Assembly: GCA_037903475.1 (NCBI GenBank)
Contig: JBAJFG010000002.1
Coordinates: 1,736,001-1,800,000, forward strand
Direction: 5' to 3'
DNA length: 64,000 nt
From: Ancylostoma caninum
Lineage: Eukaryota; Nematoda; Chromadorea; Rhabditida; Ancylostomatidae
Each line of letters opens with the position of its first letter. The stretch's first letter is position 1. The notes under the pieces are model-generated. The model ran no database searches and had not been told where the DNA came from. It saw only the letters and a program-made list of their open reading frames with translations. Below, piece after piece: positions 11,016 through 23,000 of the stretch. Both the position numbers and the translations under genes were made by a program.

Positions 11016-11320
11016 TATAGTGGAGTCGTTTTGACAGTGCGTTGTCCGCGGCAGCGGCGTGCTGGCATTGGAGCACGCAGTGCGGTCGGTCAAACAGTTA
11101 ACCCACGGTAGATCCGGCTTCTTTGAAGAGTTTTGTCGTCTGCTCTCTTCTTCAAGTATTCTAAGAGCTGAGAAAGAACAATATAAGAGGAAACAAGCGA
11201 CAAAACTCCTCAAAGATACTAGATAAATCATAGGTCAACTTTTTGACCGACCGCGCTGCGTGCACCAATGCCAAGGAGCCGCTGTCGCGGAAAACGCACT
11301 GTCAAAACGACTCCACTATA
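11016..11320. mobile_element. Foldback MITE upstream of the MASK gene
   Basis: Near-perfect terminal inverted repeats begin TATAGTGGAGTCGTTTTGAC, with the exact inverse ending at 11320. Further inward the arms stay complementary for about 100 bp (GACCGACCGC and GCAGCGGC blocks). It lies about 170 bp before the first recognised exon of the MASK gene, so it sits in its probable promoter or outron. TA-rich flanks fit a Tc1/mariner-type MITE, but the duplication cannot be proven. Confidence 0.75.
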
Positions 11321-11473
11321 CAAAAAAAAACGTATATGCACTACAAGAAAGTGAAAAAGTAACAAAAAGCTCAGCAAGCCAATAACTGAGATCTAACAAT
11401 GGCTACTTTTCTGAAAAAAGCTTGTCGTACTGATCTGTGCATATTAGTGCCTTGATTTCTATTTCCCCTCATT

Positions 11474-11488
11474 CTGACTGCATTCCAG
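11474..11488 (+). promoter_or_regulatory. Splice (probably trans-splice) acceptor of the MASK first exon
   Basis: A pyrimidine-containing stretch ends CATTCCAG, 38 nt before the chosen ATG at 11527. In nematodes this arrangement often marks a spliced-leader addition site. The frame stays open upstream of the ATG to the acceptor, so an additional upstream coding exon remains possible. Confidence 0.4.
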
Positions 11489-11526
11489 AGAATATCACGG
11501 TCTATTTGGACGAAATTCTATCTGTG

Positions 11527-14039
11527 ATGGCGGAAGATGAGAATGTACCGGTGGCCTCTGTTGACGACGAGGTAACCTGTTTTTTTTTCAGGATTTTCTT
11601 CAATTTTTTGTGTATAGAGTTCTGCTCAGTTTTCCATTGATTTTATTGGTTGATTTGCCCTTGTAAAACGACGGGAAAATTATGCATTCTGCATTGCTTG
11701 TGCCGTTGTATTTTTTTCTGTTTGTTACTTATGTTTTGTGCTCACCCAACTTCTCCAACTTTCCTCCCCTGTGCTTGCATTTGACTTGATTCTCTGTTCT
11801 GACCTCTTCGTGATATCAGCTACAATTTTCCATGCAGGCTCACTGGCTAAGTTTATTTTTATTTATCCATGTGAGGGTCCAACCTCGTCCACGAAAAAGC
11901 CATTTTTTCGATACTTTCCTCCCCTGTGCTGAGGGAGCTCATCCATCATATTGACATAATTCTAAGCATATTTTTATTGACAACCAACCGAAAGCAATTG
12001 AATAGGAACATGGAAGGCAGATCTGCCAGTGTTTGCGATTTTAGGCTTTGGGAATAGGACAGGCAAAATTCCATTTATGCATTTGCGTAAAGACGCGCTC
12101 CGTTTTTGGTACTTGGAAGTATTGAAGGGATTGCTACGATACGTCACTTTTATAGAATTTTGTCACCATTAGGTTGTCGGCTTCAATTATCTTCCTTTGA
12201 AAATTAATTTCGCCTTTTTTTTTCTGGGAAACATTTTAGTAGAAGTTTTAAGCAAAAAAGTTGCCTCTAGAAGAGAGTAAAATCGGATTTACCGTTTTTC
12301 TCAAGTCTCATTTTTTCTTTTTCTTTTTTTTCTGTTTTCATTTCATTCATCATTTCAGCTCGCTGAACGCCTAGGTGTCCCTCTTTTGGAGTCCCAGGAC
12401 AGCGCCTCCAACGAGAAAGGTGCTGTTCGCGCCCGCCTTGGTAAGCGCTCCCAATCCAGCTCCCCAACGACGAATTCTGTACGTTTAGTTTTATTTTCAT
12501 GTTTATTGTTTTTTATTCCATATCAAGTTTTAGATCATGTTTTTTCCTAGCGTTATGATTTCATTTTTGAGTTTCTTGTAGTTAATTAATTTTCATCTTT
12601 AGCGTACCACTTCCTCTGCCGTCGGTACGGGAGCTCCCCCTGCTGTTGTTATGGGGAACTCACCTTGTGCCCTGAAGAACAAGAGGGTGAAGGTGAAGGC
12701 CAACATCTCCCGTTCCCGTGTTATCCCTGAGCTCTCCCCTTTCATTCATCTTCTCCCTGACATGACACGAGTCGACTCGAAAGAACAGATGGAGTTTTAC
12801 CGTGTCATTTACGAAAATAGTGTCAGGGTAAGTTGTTCGACATTTGTTCTTTTTTGTTCCCTTTTTTTAGAGATTGTGCAGGATCAACAGAGACAGCGGA
12901 TTAATCAGATCCAATTTTTCCGGTGTATGTTTTAACGCTGTAGTTGATTTTCGTAACGTATTAAATCAGAAAATTTGGTTTTGCCTGAAAGAGCTCAAGA
13001 GAATTTTCTCAAGAAATTCTCCGCGATGGATGCTGCATTCAATCCTTCCCGTGATTGAAGAGCCACTTTTTGTGTTCTTAATCAATGCTCACCCACATTA
13101 GTTCAATTTCTTCCCACAGAAAAAAACTCGGGAGTCTCTTATTTCAGTTTTATCTTTTTAAAATGAAAAGATCAAGGCTATTAGTTACCTTAATGTGCTT
13201 ATTGTTGTTTCTTCCAGAATCACTTTACTTCGTGATCAGGCAGTGGCTCTGAACCCTAGTACGAAATATTATATTTGTTTGAAACAAGCTGCTGTGCAGT
13301 GTTCCTGAAGTCTGAAAATTTATTTCAAAATGCATGTGTCTCAGAAAGAGACCGTAACAACTGTCCTGTCATTACAATCACTAATTAGTTCAATTTGAAT
13401 TCTTCCAGCTTTATACCTGTCTGCAAAACTATCTAGCGTTATGTGTCTTTGGATCGTCACCGCTCGACTCCCTCACCCAGACGGAGAGAGATGCGCGTTT
13501 GGCTGCCGCTAAGGGCGAGGTGTGGTTTCTTGTTTCATTCTCTTTTGTTTGCAGTGCTGCTGTTCAGTGTAGTGCGCAATGTAGCTACATATTATCAAAA
13601 CATTCAGACTCCTCTGCAAGAAAGCGCTACTATGCGTGAGCGCATGGACCAAGCATTCGAGGCACTCTGCGACGAGATGCAGTCCCCTGAAATAACCATA
13701 CTTCCAGAATTAACAGGGCTCTCACCTGAAGAAATAGAAGAGACCTTGTGTGAAGAGGGTGTCCAAATTACCACCGAAGCCCTGGTTCATGCAATTAGTC
13801 TTTATGCTGGCGCAGGACTACGGTACGGGAGTAGCTGAGGATCAGATCTTTGATCTCTAATAGTCAAACAAATTTTGTTTAGCAAACCGCCGACACGTGC
13901 TGTTGAGGGCCTTATGGCAGCAGCACAGGATGCTCCTCCTCAAACTGATTTGGACCACCGTGATTCGAATGAAGATGAGGATTCCAGAAAATACAGTGGG
14001 AACTTGGACGGTCTTATCTTGCTCGCTAGCGCAGCAGGG
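11527..14039 (+). CDS. mask: MASK exons 1-6: N-terminal region
   Basis: Exons: 11527-11571, 12359-12478, 12603-12827, 13409-13519, 13608-13822, 13883-14039 (residues 1-291). The first part is Ser/Thr-rich, then a basic KNKRVKVKANISRSRV stretch, then a mostly helical part including PELTGLSPEEIEE. The end (GLILLASAAG) is a degenerate first ankyrin helix. Exon 5 has a competing upstream acceptor at about 13555, but only the acceptor at 13607 keeps the phase. Introns 1 and 3 (787 and 581 bp) hold nothing I recognise. Confidence 0.8.
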
Positions 14040-17000
14040 GTGAGAATTTGGCTTTGAAGTACTAAATGGTGCTTCAGCGGTAGTGTGCTATAAATGCTCG
14101 TTTTCAGTAGTCTTTTCTAGACCGTGATGAAGGAAAAGGGATCTTGATAATTTTGCGCTCCAATGAACATTTACTAGTTTTGCCCTGCCTAGTTGACAGC
14201 AAACACTATCATTGCAAATTGCCATAGGCGTTTAGATTTTTTATAGCTTTTGGTGAATTAATTACAGTCAAAAACTCACAAGCACAAGTAGTTGTTTGAA
14301 CTTTACATAAAGTTAGCAGATAGGCCTCCCAACAGTTTCTCTCCTTTTTCCCTGATACGTATTCAAAATGTCTTGACCAAATTGTTGTTCATTAACTCTG
14401 AATATTTGCTCTTCCATGAGCATCTAGCATTTTAATTAAGTTATCCGACCTGCTTGCCATGCTGGTGCGCCTTCGAGGCTCCACCAATTTCGCCACCGAG
14501 CAGGATTGCACTCCACTTATGGAGGCTTGTGCTGCTGGTAACGTCCGTAGTGTGAAATGCCTTCTGGAACTTGGAGCCGACGTCAATGCGTACTCCATCA
14601 CTCAAAATACTCCACTTATTTATGCTGCTGCAGCTGGACAAGAAAAGGCATGTTTTAAATTTTGTTGTGCCACCTAATCATGTGTAATTTAAATGCTACT
14701 GTTTAAAAATTTGATTGTGGTCATTCTTTATACCAGTATCTCTCCATTTATAGAATACATCTCTAGGTCCACTGCTTTTCAAAATTTTGTTCTGCACTTC
14801 CTTTAACCCAATCCTTTCCATCCTCAGTTTCATTTGAGTAGACAAAATTTCTGAATTCTAACACCTCGGTTTGGTTGTCCTCCTCTAACAGTCGATAGAT
14901 CAGATTTAGGTCAAAGACATCGTAATTGACTGCAATTTTGACAATTTTTCAAATCAATGTATGATCATCTGTACTTGGTTGTTCAATGCTCTATTTCATC
15001 GACGTCCTAAATGTTTGCTCTTTGGTCACCTAATTTTTTAGTCAGTTTATTTTTCTAACCATCGTAGTTTCGGCTGACAACCACCTCCTGTGGAACTAGT
15101 CTATGTCTATGTCGTACTAATCAAGCCGAGATTTCATTGCGAGTGTTTGCTGCATATCGCAGGTGCAAGGTATCAGCAGCCGAGCATCATCCACATGTAT
15201 GCATGGGTTTCTATCTAAACAAAACCAATTTACATCGTCTTATATTCGCTTCAAGAGCTTCTGTCCAAAATGGCTCCATATGCACATCGCTTTTGGAGTC
15301 AGCCTTTCTAACGTCATAGTGCTGTTCCTTCTTGCTCTTCTCGATTTTGTATTTTCACAGATTTCACGATTTTTTTTTCAGGTTGTTCGGATGCTAATAG
15401 ATAGCAAATGTAATCTGGATCTGCGGAATGAAAACGGTCATTGTGCATTGATGGAAGCTGCGAGTGCAGGTTGTTACTTCTTCTTTACGATTGTGCATTT
15501 TCACCACTACATATATTTGTGCATTTAGGACATCTCAACATAGTGAAACTTCTCATCCAGTCAGGAGCCAAAGCTGTCTTTGTGAATATGAACAGCGAGT
15601 TTAAGGTATCTTTCTGAATATGAACAACGAGTTTGAAGTATCTTATTTCTTGGCAAATTTTGTCATATGTTGGTTATTTTCCCAGCTGTTGTTCCCCCAT
15701 TAGACATAGTCCATTAGTTGGTGTATTTAAGGAATCTCCTTTGACACTGGCTGCGTACAAAGGCTATACGGATGTGATCGAATATCTCCTTTCGTTAGAC
15801 GATTATGATCGTTCGACGAGGGATGAAGAACTGCATACTGCTCTTATGGAGGCCGCAATGGATGGACATTTGGAGGTCTGTGTTAACCAAATTCTTTTGC
15901 CGTGAAAAAAGCTTTGAAGATGCTAATTGATAGGTGAAGTGCGTAGGTATCAGCAGCTTTGGTATTGGACTCTCCAAAATTGCAAATGGTTGCAGTATTG
16001 GACCCAATGTTGAATATTGTGGTGGTAGCATGAGAGTGTAGCGTAGTTGCACTTAGGTGATGTCCGCTGTATTCACTGCATAGGATAAGGTCAGACACAA
16101 CGTTGGTAAACTGCAGCGTATTGGAAACCAGGAAAAGAGATATAGTACTAAATAAACAATTTTGAGCAGTATTTGCGGAGCAGCCTAGTTTTGGTTAAAT
16201 GGCAGGATAATAGTGGTAAAAATGGAATTTCATGGAACTAAATTAACATCTTGCACAAATTTGGATTTGCTACGCAAAATGTTTGAGGAACTTGCATTGC
16301 GAGAATTTAGTTTTCCTACACACATCGCACACTTTAGGACAGCATTAAAGAATAATGGTTGTGATGGTAACGCTACGCGCCCATCTTGGAAACATCTAAG
16401 TGCTGGCAATGTTTTTTTTTTTGTCTTTTAGCAATGAATGATGAGTTGCAACTAGAATCAGTCAACTGGTTTCAAACAGCGAAAGACCTGGTACTCCAGA
16501 ATCATAGGAAATTGTCCAAGTTGCTGCTGAAATGACGGATATGCCGTTTTTCTTCCCATTTCATTGTCGGGTTGTGGTCCTGTTAGGAGAGTAAAAACCA
16601 ATCCATTGGAGATAAGTCATGATGGGGCTAAATGGGGCGGGTCATGTTCCTGTGATTGGCCCTTTCTTCGAAGTATCCAATCACAAAGACCATTACTAAC
16701 CCATTTCGGCTCATCGTGCTCACATCCTAACCTTTGACTGCTATCCGCAGGCAACTTCAGATAGTGTTTGTGAGGTTTTTTCTTTTTGGAAAATCGGTCT
16801 CCCTTTTGGTTGAAATTTTCATGTTTCGACAAAGTTCAAACTGTTCTAGGTTGCGCGTGTTCTGATCCAGGCGGGTGCGCCAGTCAATCTAACGAGTGAA
16901 TCATATGAGAGCCCTCTGACGTTATCATGCTGTGGTGGTCATGCGGAATTGGTTTGTGACTTGCTATCAATAATTCCTTTCCACTAAGACTAATAGCTCA

Positions 17001-20000
17001 TTCATTTACCAATTAAGGCTAAGCTGCTGATCGATGCTGGAGCTAATATAGAAGAAACAAATGACGAAAATTACACTCCGTTAATGGAGGCAGCCAGAGA
17101 AGGACACGTGGTATGCATTCAATATCTTTTTTTTTTTGTCATTCCTTATAAACTCTTCTTATGATTGGTGAGACTAGATCAAGGGAATATTGATTATTCA
17201 GCACGTGGTGAAGATTCTACTCGAAAACGGTGCGCAGGTGAACGCGACTACTGACGAAACGATGGAAACGGCCCTCACAGTTGCAGCTTGTGGCGGATTC
17301 ACGTTGGTTTCACGTTTATGCTTTCTAGCTTTACAAGAACTCACCTTTGTTTTCAGAGAAGTGTTAGACGTTCTTGTGAAGCATGGAGGAGATCTAGAAT
17401 TAGGAACTAACACACCACTCATGGAAGCCGCTCAGGAAGGGCATGCATCCACTGTGAACTACATCCTAGCGGCTGTGAAGGCTGTAGGTTTACGAACACA
17501 AGATTTTGCTCACTCATTCTGTTATATCTGTTTGATCCCGACTTTACAGGAAAATCGCTCCATCAAATTTCGGCAACAGATGAATCAAGCGCTATCACTT
17601 GCGGCTGAGAATGGACATTTTGATGTTCTCGATGTGTTATATTCGAATGGAGCAGATCTAGTTAGTGAATGTTTTTTGGAAAGGGGGGGGGGGGGGTGAA
17701 ATATTCAACATTCGTGGATTGGTTTGCCTTATTTCGAAAATTGTGATGCAAAGATGTGGTGCTCAGTCAATTCCAAGGTTTTGTCTCCCACTATATTGCG
17801 TTTACTATCTCAGCTTTCGTGCTACTCTTGTATGTAAACAAAAAAATTATACATTGTCTTCCAAATCATCGAAAGGGTATCATCTGCATGAATTATATGA
17901 CAGCGCGCTGCACATAGCACAATTATGGCATCAGTGGAGGTTTCCACCGTTTCATTACTTTGGACTTTGTCTGCGTAATTGCTCTTAAGGAGGTAGAATG
18001 TTCTTTTCTGCGGGACTCGCAGTATTTGACCATGGATGCGAAAACAGAACAACAGAAGTAGCATTGCTCTATTTTACCTACTACTACTGTGGGAATTAGA
18101 AAACCGTCGAGTTAGCTTTCTTAATGTTCTCATCTTTATTTCACACGAAAACTCTTCATTTTGTGATACAAGGACAGCGAAGAACATATGTTCGAAAACT
18201 ACAAAACTGGTTGAATAATTTGTAGCCTCGAAGGTTAGAATGCATAATCTTGTAACTTAATTATGCTTCCATCAATATGGGCTCTTCTGAGATCAAGTAG
18301 TTGAGTCAGAACTCTATTCCGCTCCTCAAAAAATATGCACAAGTTTTTCCAGCTTCTTTTCGGAGCTGTTCTCCTAATTCAGTTTTCCATTCTTTGCAGA
18401 AGTCAGTATCGTCATGTGTTATTCCTCCTATTGCTTTCAGATTCACTTATTTTCAGAATTTCGACTATGATGGAAGGACGGCCTTGATGAAGGCGGCAAA
18501 AAATGGTTTCACCGAAATTGTAGAGTTTCTCGTAACGAAAGGAGTTGATGTTAGTTTTTGCATCCTTCGTATTTTCTATCGGATCATCTCTGTAGGCCTT
18601 CTGTCAAAGTCCAAAATTATAGGTCAACTATCGGTCATCGAATGGAGATGCTACAGCACTTTCATTAGCTTGTTCTGCTGGACATAAAGACATCGTAAAG
18701 CATCTGTTGAAATGCGGTGCTGATCCCAACATCGAGTTGAAGGTAATCACTGTCTCTGTATCCGATATGCTGATTTGTTCCTTTTTAAGGGGTGCTCTAA
18801 TGTGCACATGGTACGAATATGGCTTCTAATATGAAAAAAAATCATCGCCTAGCAAAGTCATGATGCGTATCACGCTCTCAATGAAATTCTGATATCAAAC
18901 AAATATCTACAATGAAGAACAGTCGTCGTCGCATCATTTCTGTTTTCCACATTAAAATACGTCCATCGGCATTAACAAAAAAATCAGCTTTTGCGTTAAA
19001 AGGAGCGTGATTAACGAGGGACGCGTGGTGGCACCTTCCACCTGCGCTGGAACAGTGATTGCTAATTGGTATACTCATATTTAACTAGCTGATATCAGTT
19101 TCAAAAGCTTTGCGAGAACGGTTTCGGAAATGCAGTGAGAGTACGTGGAAGCTATGAGCTAGAGGTGTGCAGTAGCCACCCATTGGTGTGTATGGCATCG
19201 CCCACCACTCTATACAAAATATTCCCAAGAAATACACTTGTGTACGCGTTTTTTTTTTGTATATGCGTGTATATACGTTTTAACGTGTACCTACGTGTAT
19301 GTATGGTTTGTTCTCCTGGGGCGTATATTGCAGATCACGCTCCAGACGAACGCCGCGGCGTGGCGAACCCTACCGCCGTGTCACTTTGGGGTAATTCTCT
19401 CTTGCTGCTACGAACAGAGTTTGGCACAAACCTATAGTCTTTCTCTAAAATCCTTGCCTCACGCTTCACCGTCCATCTGCTCAGCCGCGCCGCATCACCT
19501 ATGCATTATCATACGTGGTGCGAGATGGCTAAGCTGATGGGCAATTCGGCGTGAAGCAAGGATTTTTTTAGAAAGACTATAGTTCGGGTAGAAAAACTTA
19601 CGAACCCCTTCTGTAAAAACGAAGGGAATGTATCTCGTGTTTTCATTGCACATCGACATGTCCACAGGGAGTTAATGATATTCAACAGGTGCGATGGACG
19701 TGGAGCACGTCAACACGCTGGCAGCGTCATATAATTCTTTAAACTTCCAAATAAATTTTGGAAAGAGATGGAGATTTTGCAGGGTTTTGTCATTCGTTTG
19801 ATAACGCAATATTACCTGAATGCAGCAGTGCAAATAAAACTGAAAATAACTGATTTTGGAAGAAGTTATATGGAGAATTAGTGTTGGAGGGGTGCTGAAG
19901 ACCATGTTTCAAGTAATTCTCCAGCGCAACCAAATGAACGAGGCAATTTTATTATCCATTGAAACGAGCAGCATCTCCTGAAGCCAATGTTCTAACATAA

Positions 20001-23000
20001 ATAAAATTAATTGCTTTTTAGGAAAGTTGTTAGGTGGAAATTCTTTGGACCGGTGCTGAACTCTAACCTTTGAAGTAAAGTTGGGGTTCAGAGAATTCCA
20101 CAGCAATATCTCCTCTCAAAATCAATTAGTTTCATTCTCCTTTGACGGTTGGCGAAATGTAGTGTCAGAAATCTAATTACAAGGTTTGAGCAGGATCCGT
20201 TCAGTACCAACGACGCTGTGGGTACTGTTAGGTACTTTTTCAGCTGTAACTCCTATTAGAATCGCTTAAATTCCATTTTCTTTCGGATTTAGATAGAACC
20301 TCAATTATTGCAGCAGTATGCCTGTTTTCAGCGTGTAATCTAAATACAAAGTTTGCGCGGGATCCGTTCAGTACCAACGAGGCAGTGAGAACTGCTAGGT
20401 ACTTTTGTAACTGTGGTTCTTAAAACAAAACAAATTCTACTCTTATTCCAGTCAGAGTCATAAGAATTGGTAGAACAAAAATCCTACCGCTCAATTTCCC
20501 TCCTTTGCCATTTTCTGCAAAGGAGGGAAATTGAGCGGTAGGATTTTTAGATGGTTATCCGAGCAAAGTCCAAGTGCCAGCTACGAAGTCCCCTTTGCCC
20601 ACCTCATCTTTTACGAAGTCCCGCTTGCCTTGAATCAACTTCCTGCCGAAGTCTGCTAACGAATCGAGAGCTGATTGGCCTCCTGGGCCACAATGCCGCG
20701 TTCGATTGCAGCGTGATCTGCAGTGTACGCTCTAGGTGAACAGACTGTACATATTTTAACATGTACCTATGTGTTGTTTTAACATGTACCTATGTGTATG
20801 TACAACTGTGCGCACGAAGGCCCAACAAAATTTGATCCAAAAACGCAGTCGAAGCATTTTACTTCATTTTGAGACAATTTATACTAGTTTTGTGCGTAAG
20901 TCGCACGCAACTAGTATAAATTGTCAACGCGACATATATACTTGGAATGAGCTGATGAAGGATGGATCTAGTTGCATACTATATACTTGGAATGAGATGC
21001 ACGCGTCCACCAGGATACCACAAATGCGTGCTATCCACCAGCGTCAGGGCTGCAACTAGATCCATCTTTCATCAGCTAGGGCAAGGTCTAGCATGACGAT
21101 GGGAAAAATCGACCCTCAGTTCTACTCCCACCTCTTCATGACCCCCCCCCCCCTCCCCCTCCTCTCGTGCTGCCGCATGTTTTCTTCGTAAACCGAGCAG
21201 TTTCAAGGAAGAAGACGCAAAAGAAACGCATCAAAAGTTCAAAATTGGAACTAAAACAATACTGAAATCGATACACAACCTTCCTTATTCGTCCATGTCA
21301 GACTCCGACGCACTATACAATACATGTAAACAAATATGCTAAAGATGACGCAATCAGCAAGTATTACGCAGACAGGCTCGTGCACGTGCATACAGTATCC
21401 CGGAGTGCGCGGCGAGACCGCAAGGCCCCGCGCGCATCCCGGCAAGCACGATTGTATTTGCCACGCCCACAGGTTCGATTCCCGGCGCCTTTAAAAGATT
21501 CTTGCATGGGTCGGAATCACTTTAGTATTGAGTGGGAAGTAAAGAGTGTGGAAACGTTTGAAAACGAAGTGTGGGAACGAAGTCGATTAATTGCACATGC
21601 AAGAATTCGCTTACATTGCCCGTCAGTTCGAGGAAAAGTAGGGTGATTCAGACCTGAAGATGTTTGACTCGAAATCAGCAAACGCTTCTCAGTATATTCA
21701 TAGAGAACCATCAGTCCAATCTTTCCCCAACGTTTCACTTCTCTAAGACTTCATATGTTTTTGGAAGCTTGATAGGAAATTTGGTGGATTTCCCATCGAT
21801 TCCCCATCTAAATTGCGGGAGAACGAACAAACTTTGTGGGGCCGAATTCTGCAATTCAATGGGAAATTTTCTTATCTAAACCTTGCTGAGAGAAGGTTTC
21901 TATGACATCTGAAAATGTCTTTTTAGTGACTTTATCGGCTCTATTTCGAATGTGGAAACGTTTGAAAGTGTGCATTCCATAACTATTTTCACCATCTCTT
22001 CAAACTGCTAGGTTTTCACTTGCTCAACTCCCATGGAGGGAGTTTGCCTACTACCGAAATTTGGCTACCTTCACGTAATACAGCTCATACAATCGTTCCT
22101 TTGCCCCATTATCATGGCCCGAGCTTTGCTACTGCCCAAGTGATTAAGGTGGGAAATTTCCCCTTGGAGACCTGGGAATCTGAAAAATTCTTCATCGAGC
22201 TCTTAAAAACATATGGAGTCCTAGAGAATTGAAACATCGGAACAAGATAGAACTGATCGTCCTCTATGAGTATGTAGAAAACCGTTTGTTGATTTCGAGT
22301 CGGACAACTTGAGCACGAGGTCTGAGTCGCCTTACATTTCCAACACCAGAGAGACCCTGCAGCGGGAATCGAACCCATGTGCGCTCAACTGCCGGCGCTG
22401 AAGCCGATTTCTCGCATGCGCTGTCGATCAGTCCTGTTCTGACAAGTAATGACGTGATCGTGCTTGCTGACAAGGGTGGGACGTCATTTGTATAGTGTCA
22501 TTAAAAAATCATTACATTCACGTTACATTCACTGGTCAAGCCACCACTCTACTTACCCCACCGCACTCCTCCAATACGCCCCCCCCTCTCTTCCCACCTT
22601 CGCCCCCTTCCCCATGTGACTCTTCTCCTGGGTAATTCCCACTGGACGTTTGACCCTGGACTAGGGGCATGCGCGTCGAACCTGTTAGGTTGTTTTGAAA
22701 TTAATTGCCGGAACGGACCAGTTCAAAGTTCTGTAACTCAGCTCAAACACCACTTTTCATCAGTTTGGCAACCGTTCAATTTAGATCCTCCCTGACAATC
22801 CAGCGCGGATTGCACGCCTCTACAACAAAACAACTAAAACTGAGATCATAAGAATTCACTAACTTTTGGAACGCAGTTTCGGCATGCTTCAGAACAGCAG
22901 TCTGCTGCTGTTGCGGGATTGTATCTGGAGCTCGGAAAAATGATATACAGTAAGATAAGGAGGAATGAGTGCTTTCAGTGAGGACCTCCAACAGTTTTTG

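Noticed and set aside
13219..13276. Additional MASK exon after TTCTTCCAG
   Set aside because: In the required phase it hits a stop after five codons, and the flanking exons already join in frame without it.
13556..13607. Longer version of MASK exon 5 from the acceptor near 13555
   Set aside because: It would give a stop in the phase left by exon 4; the acceptor at 13607 fits.
21472..21486. tRNA gene
   Set aside because: Only the B-box/T-arm is recognisable; no acceptor stem or anticodon arm can be folded around it.
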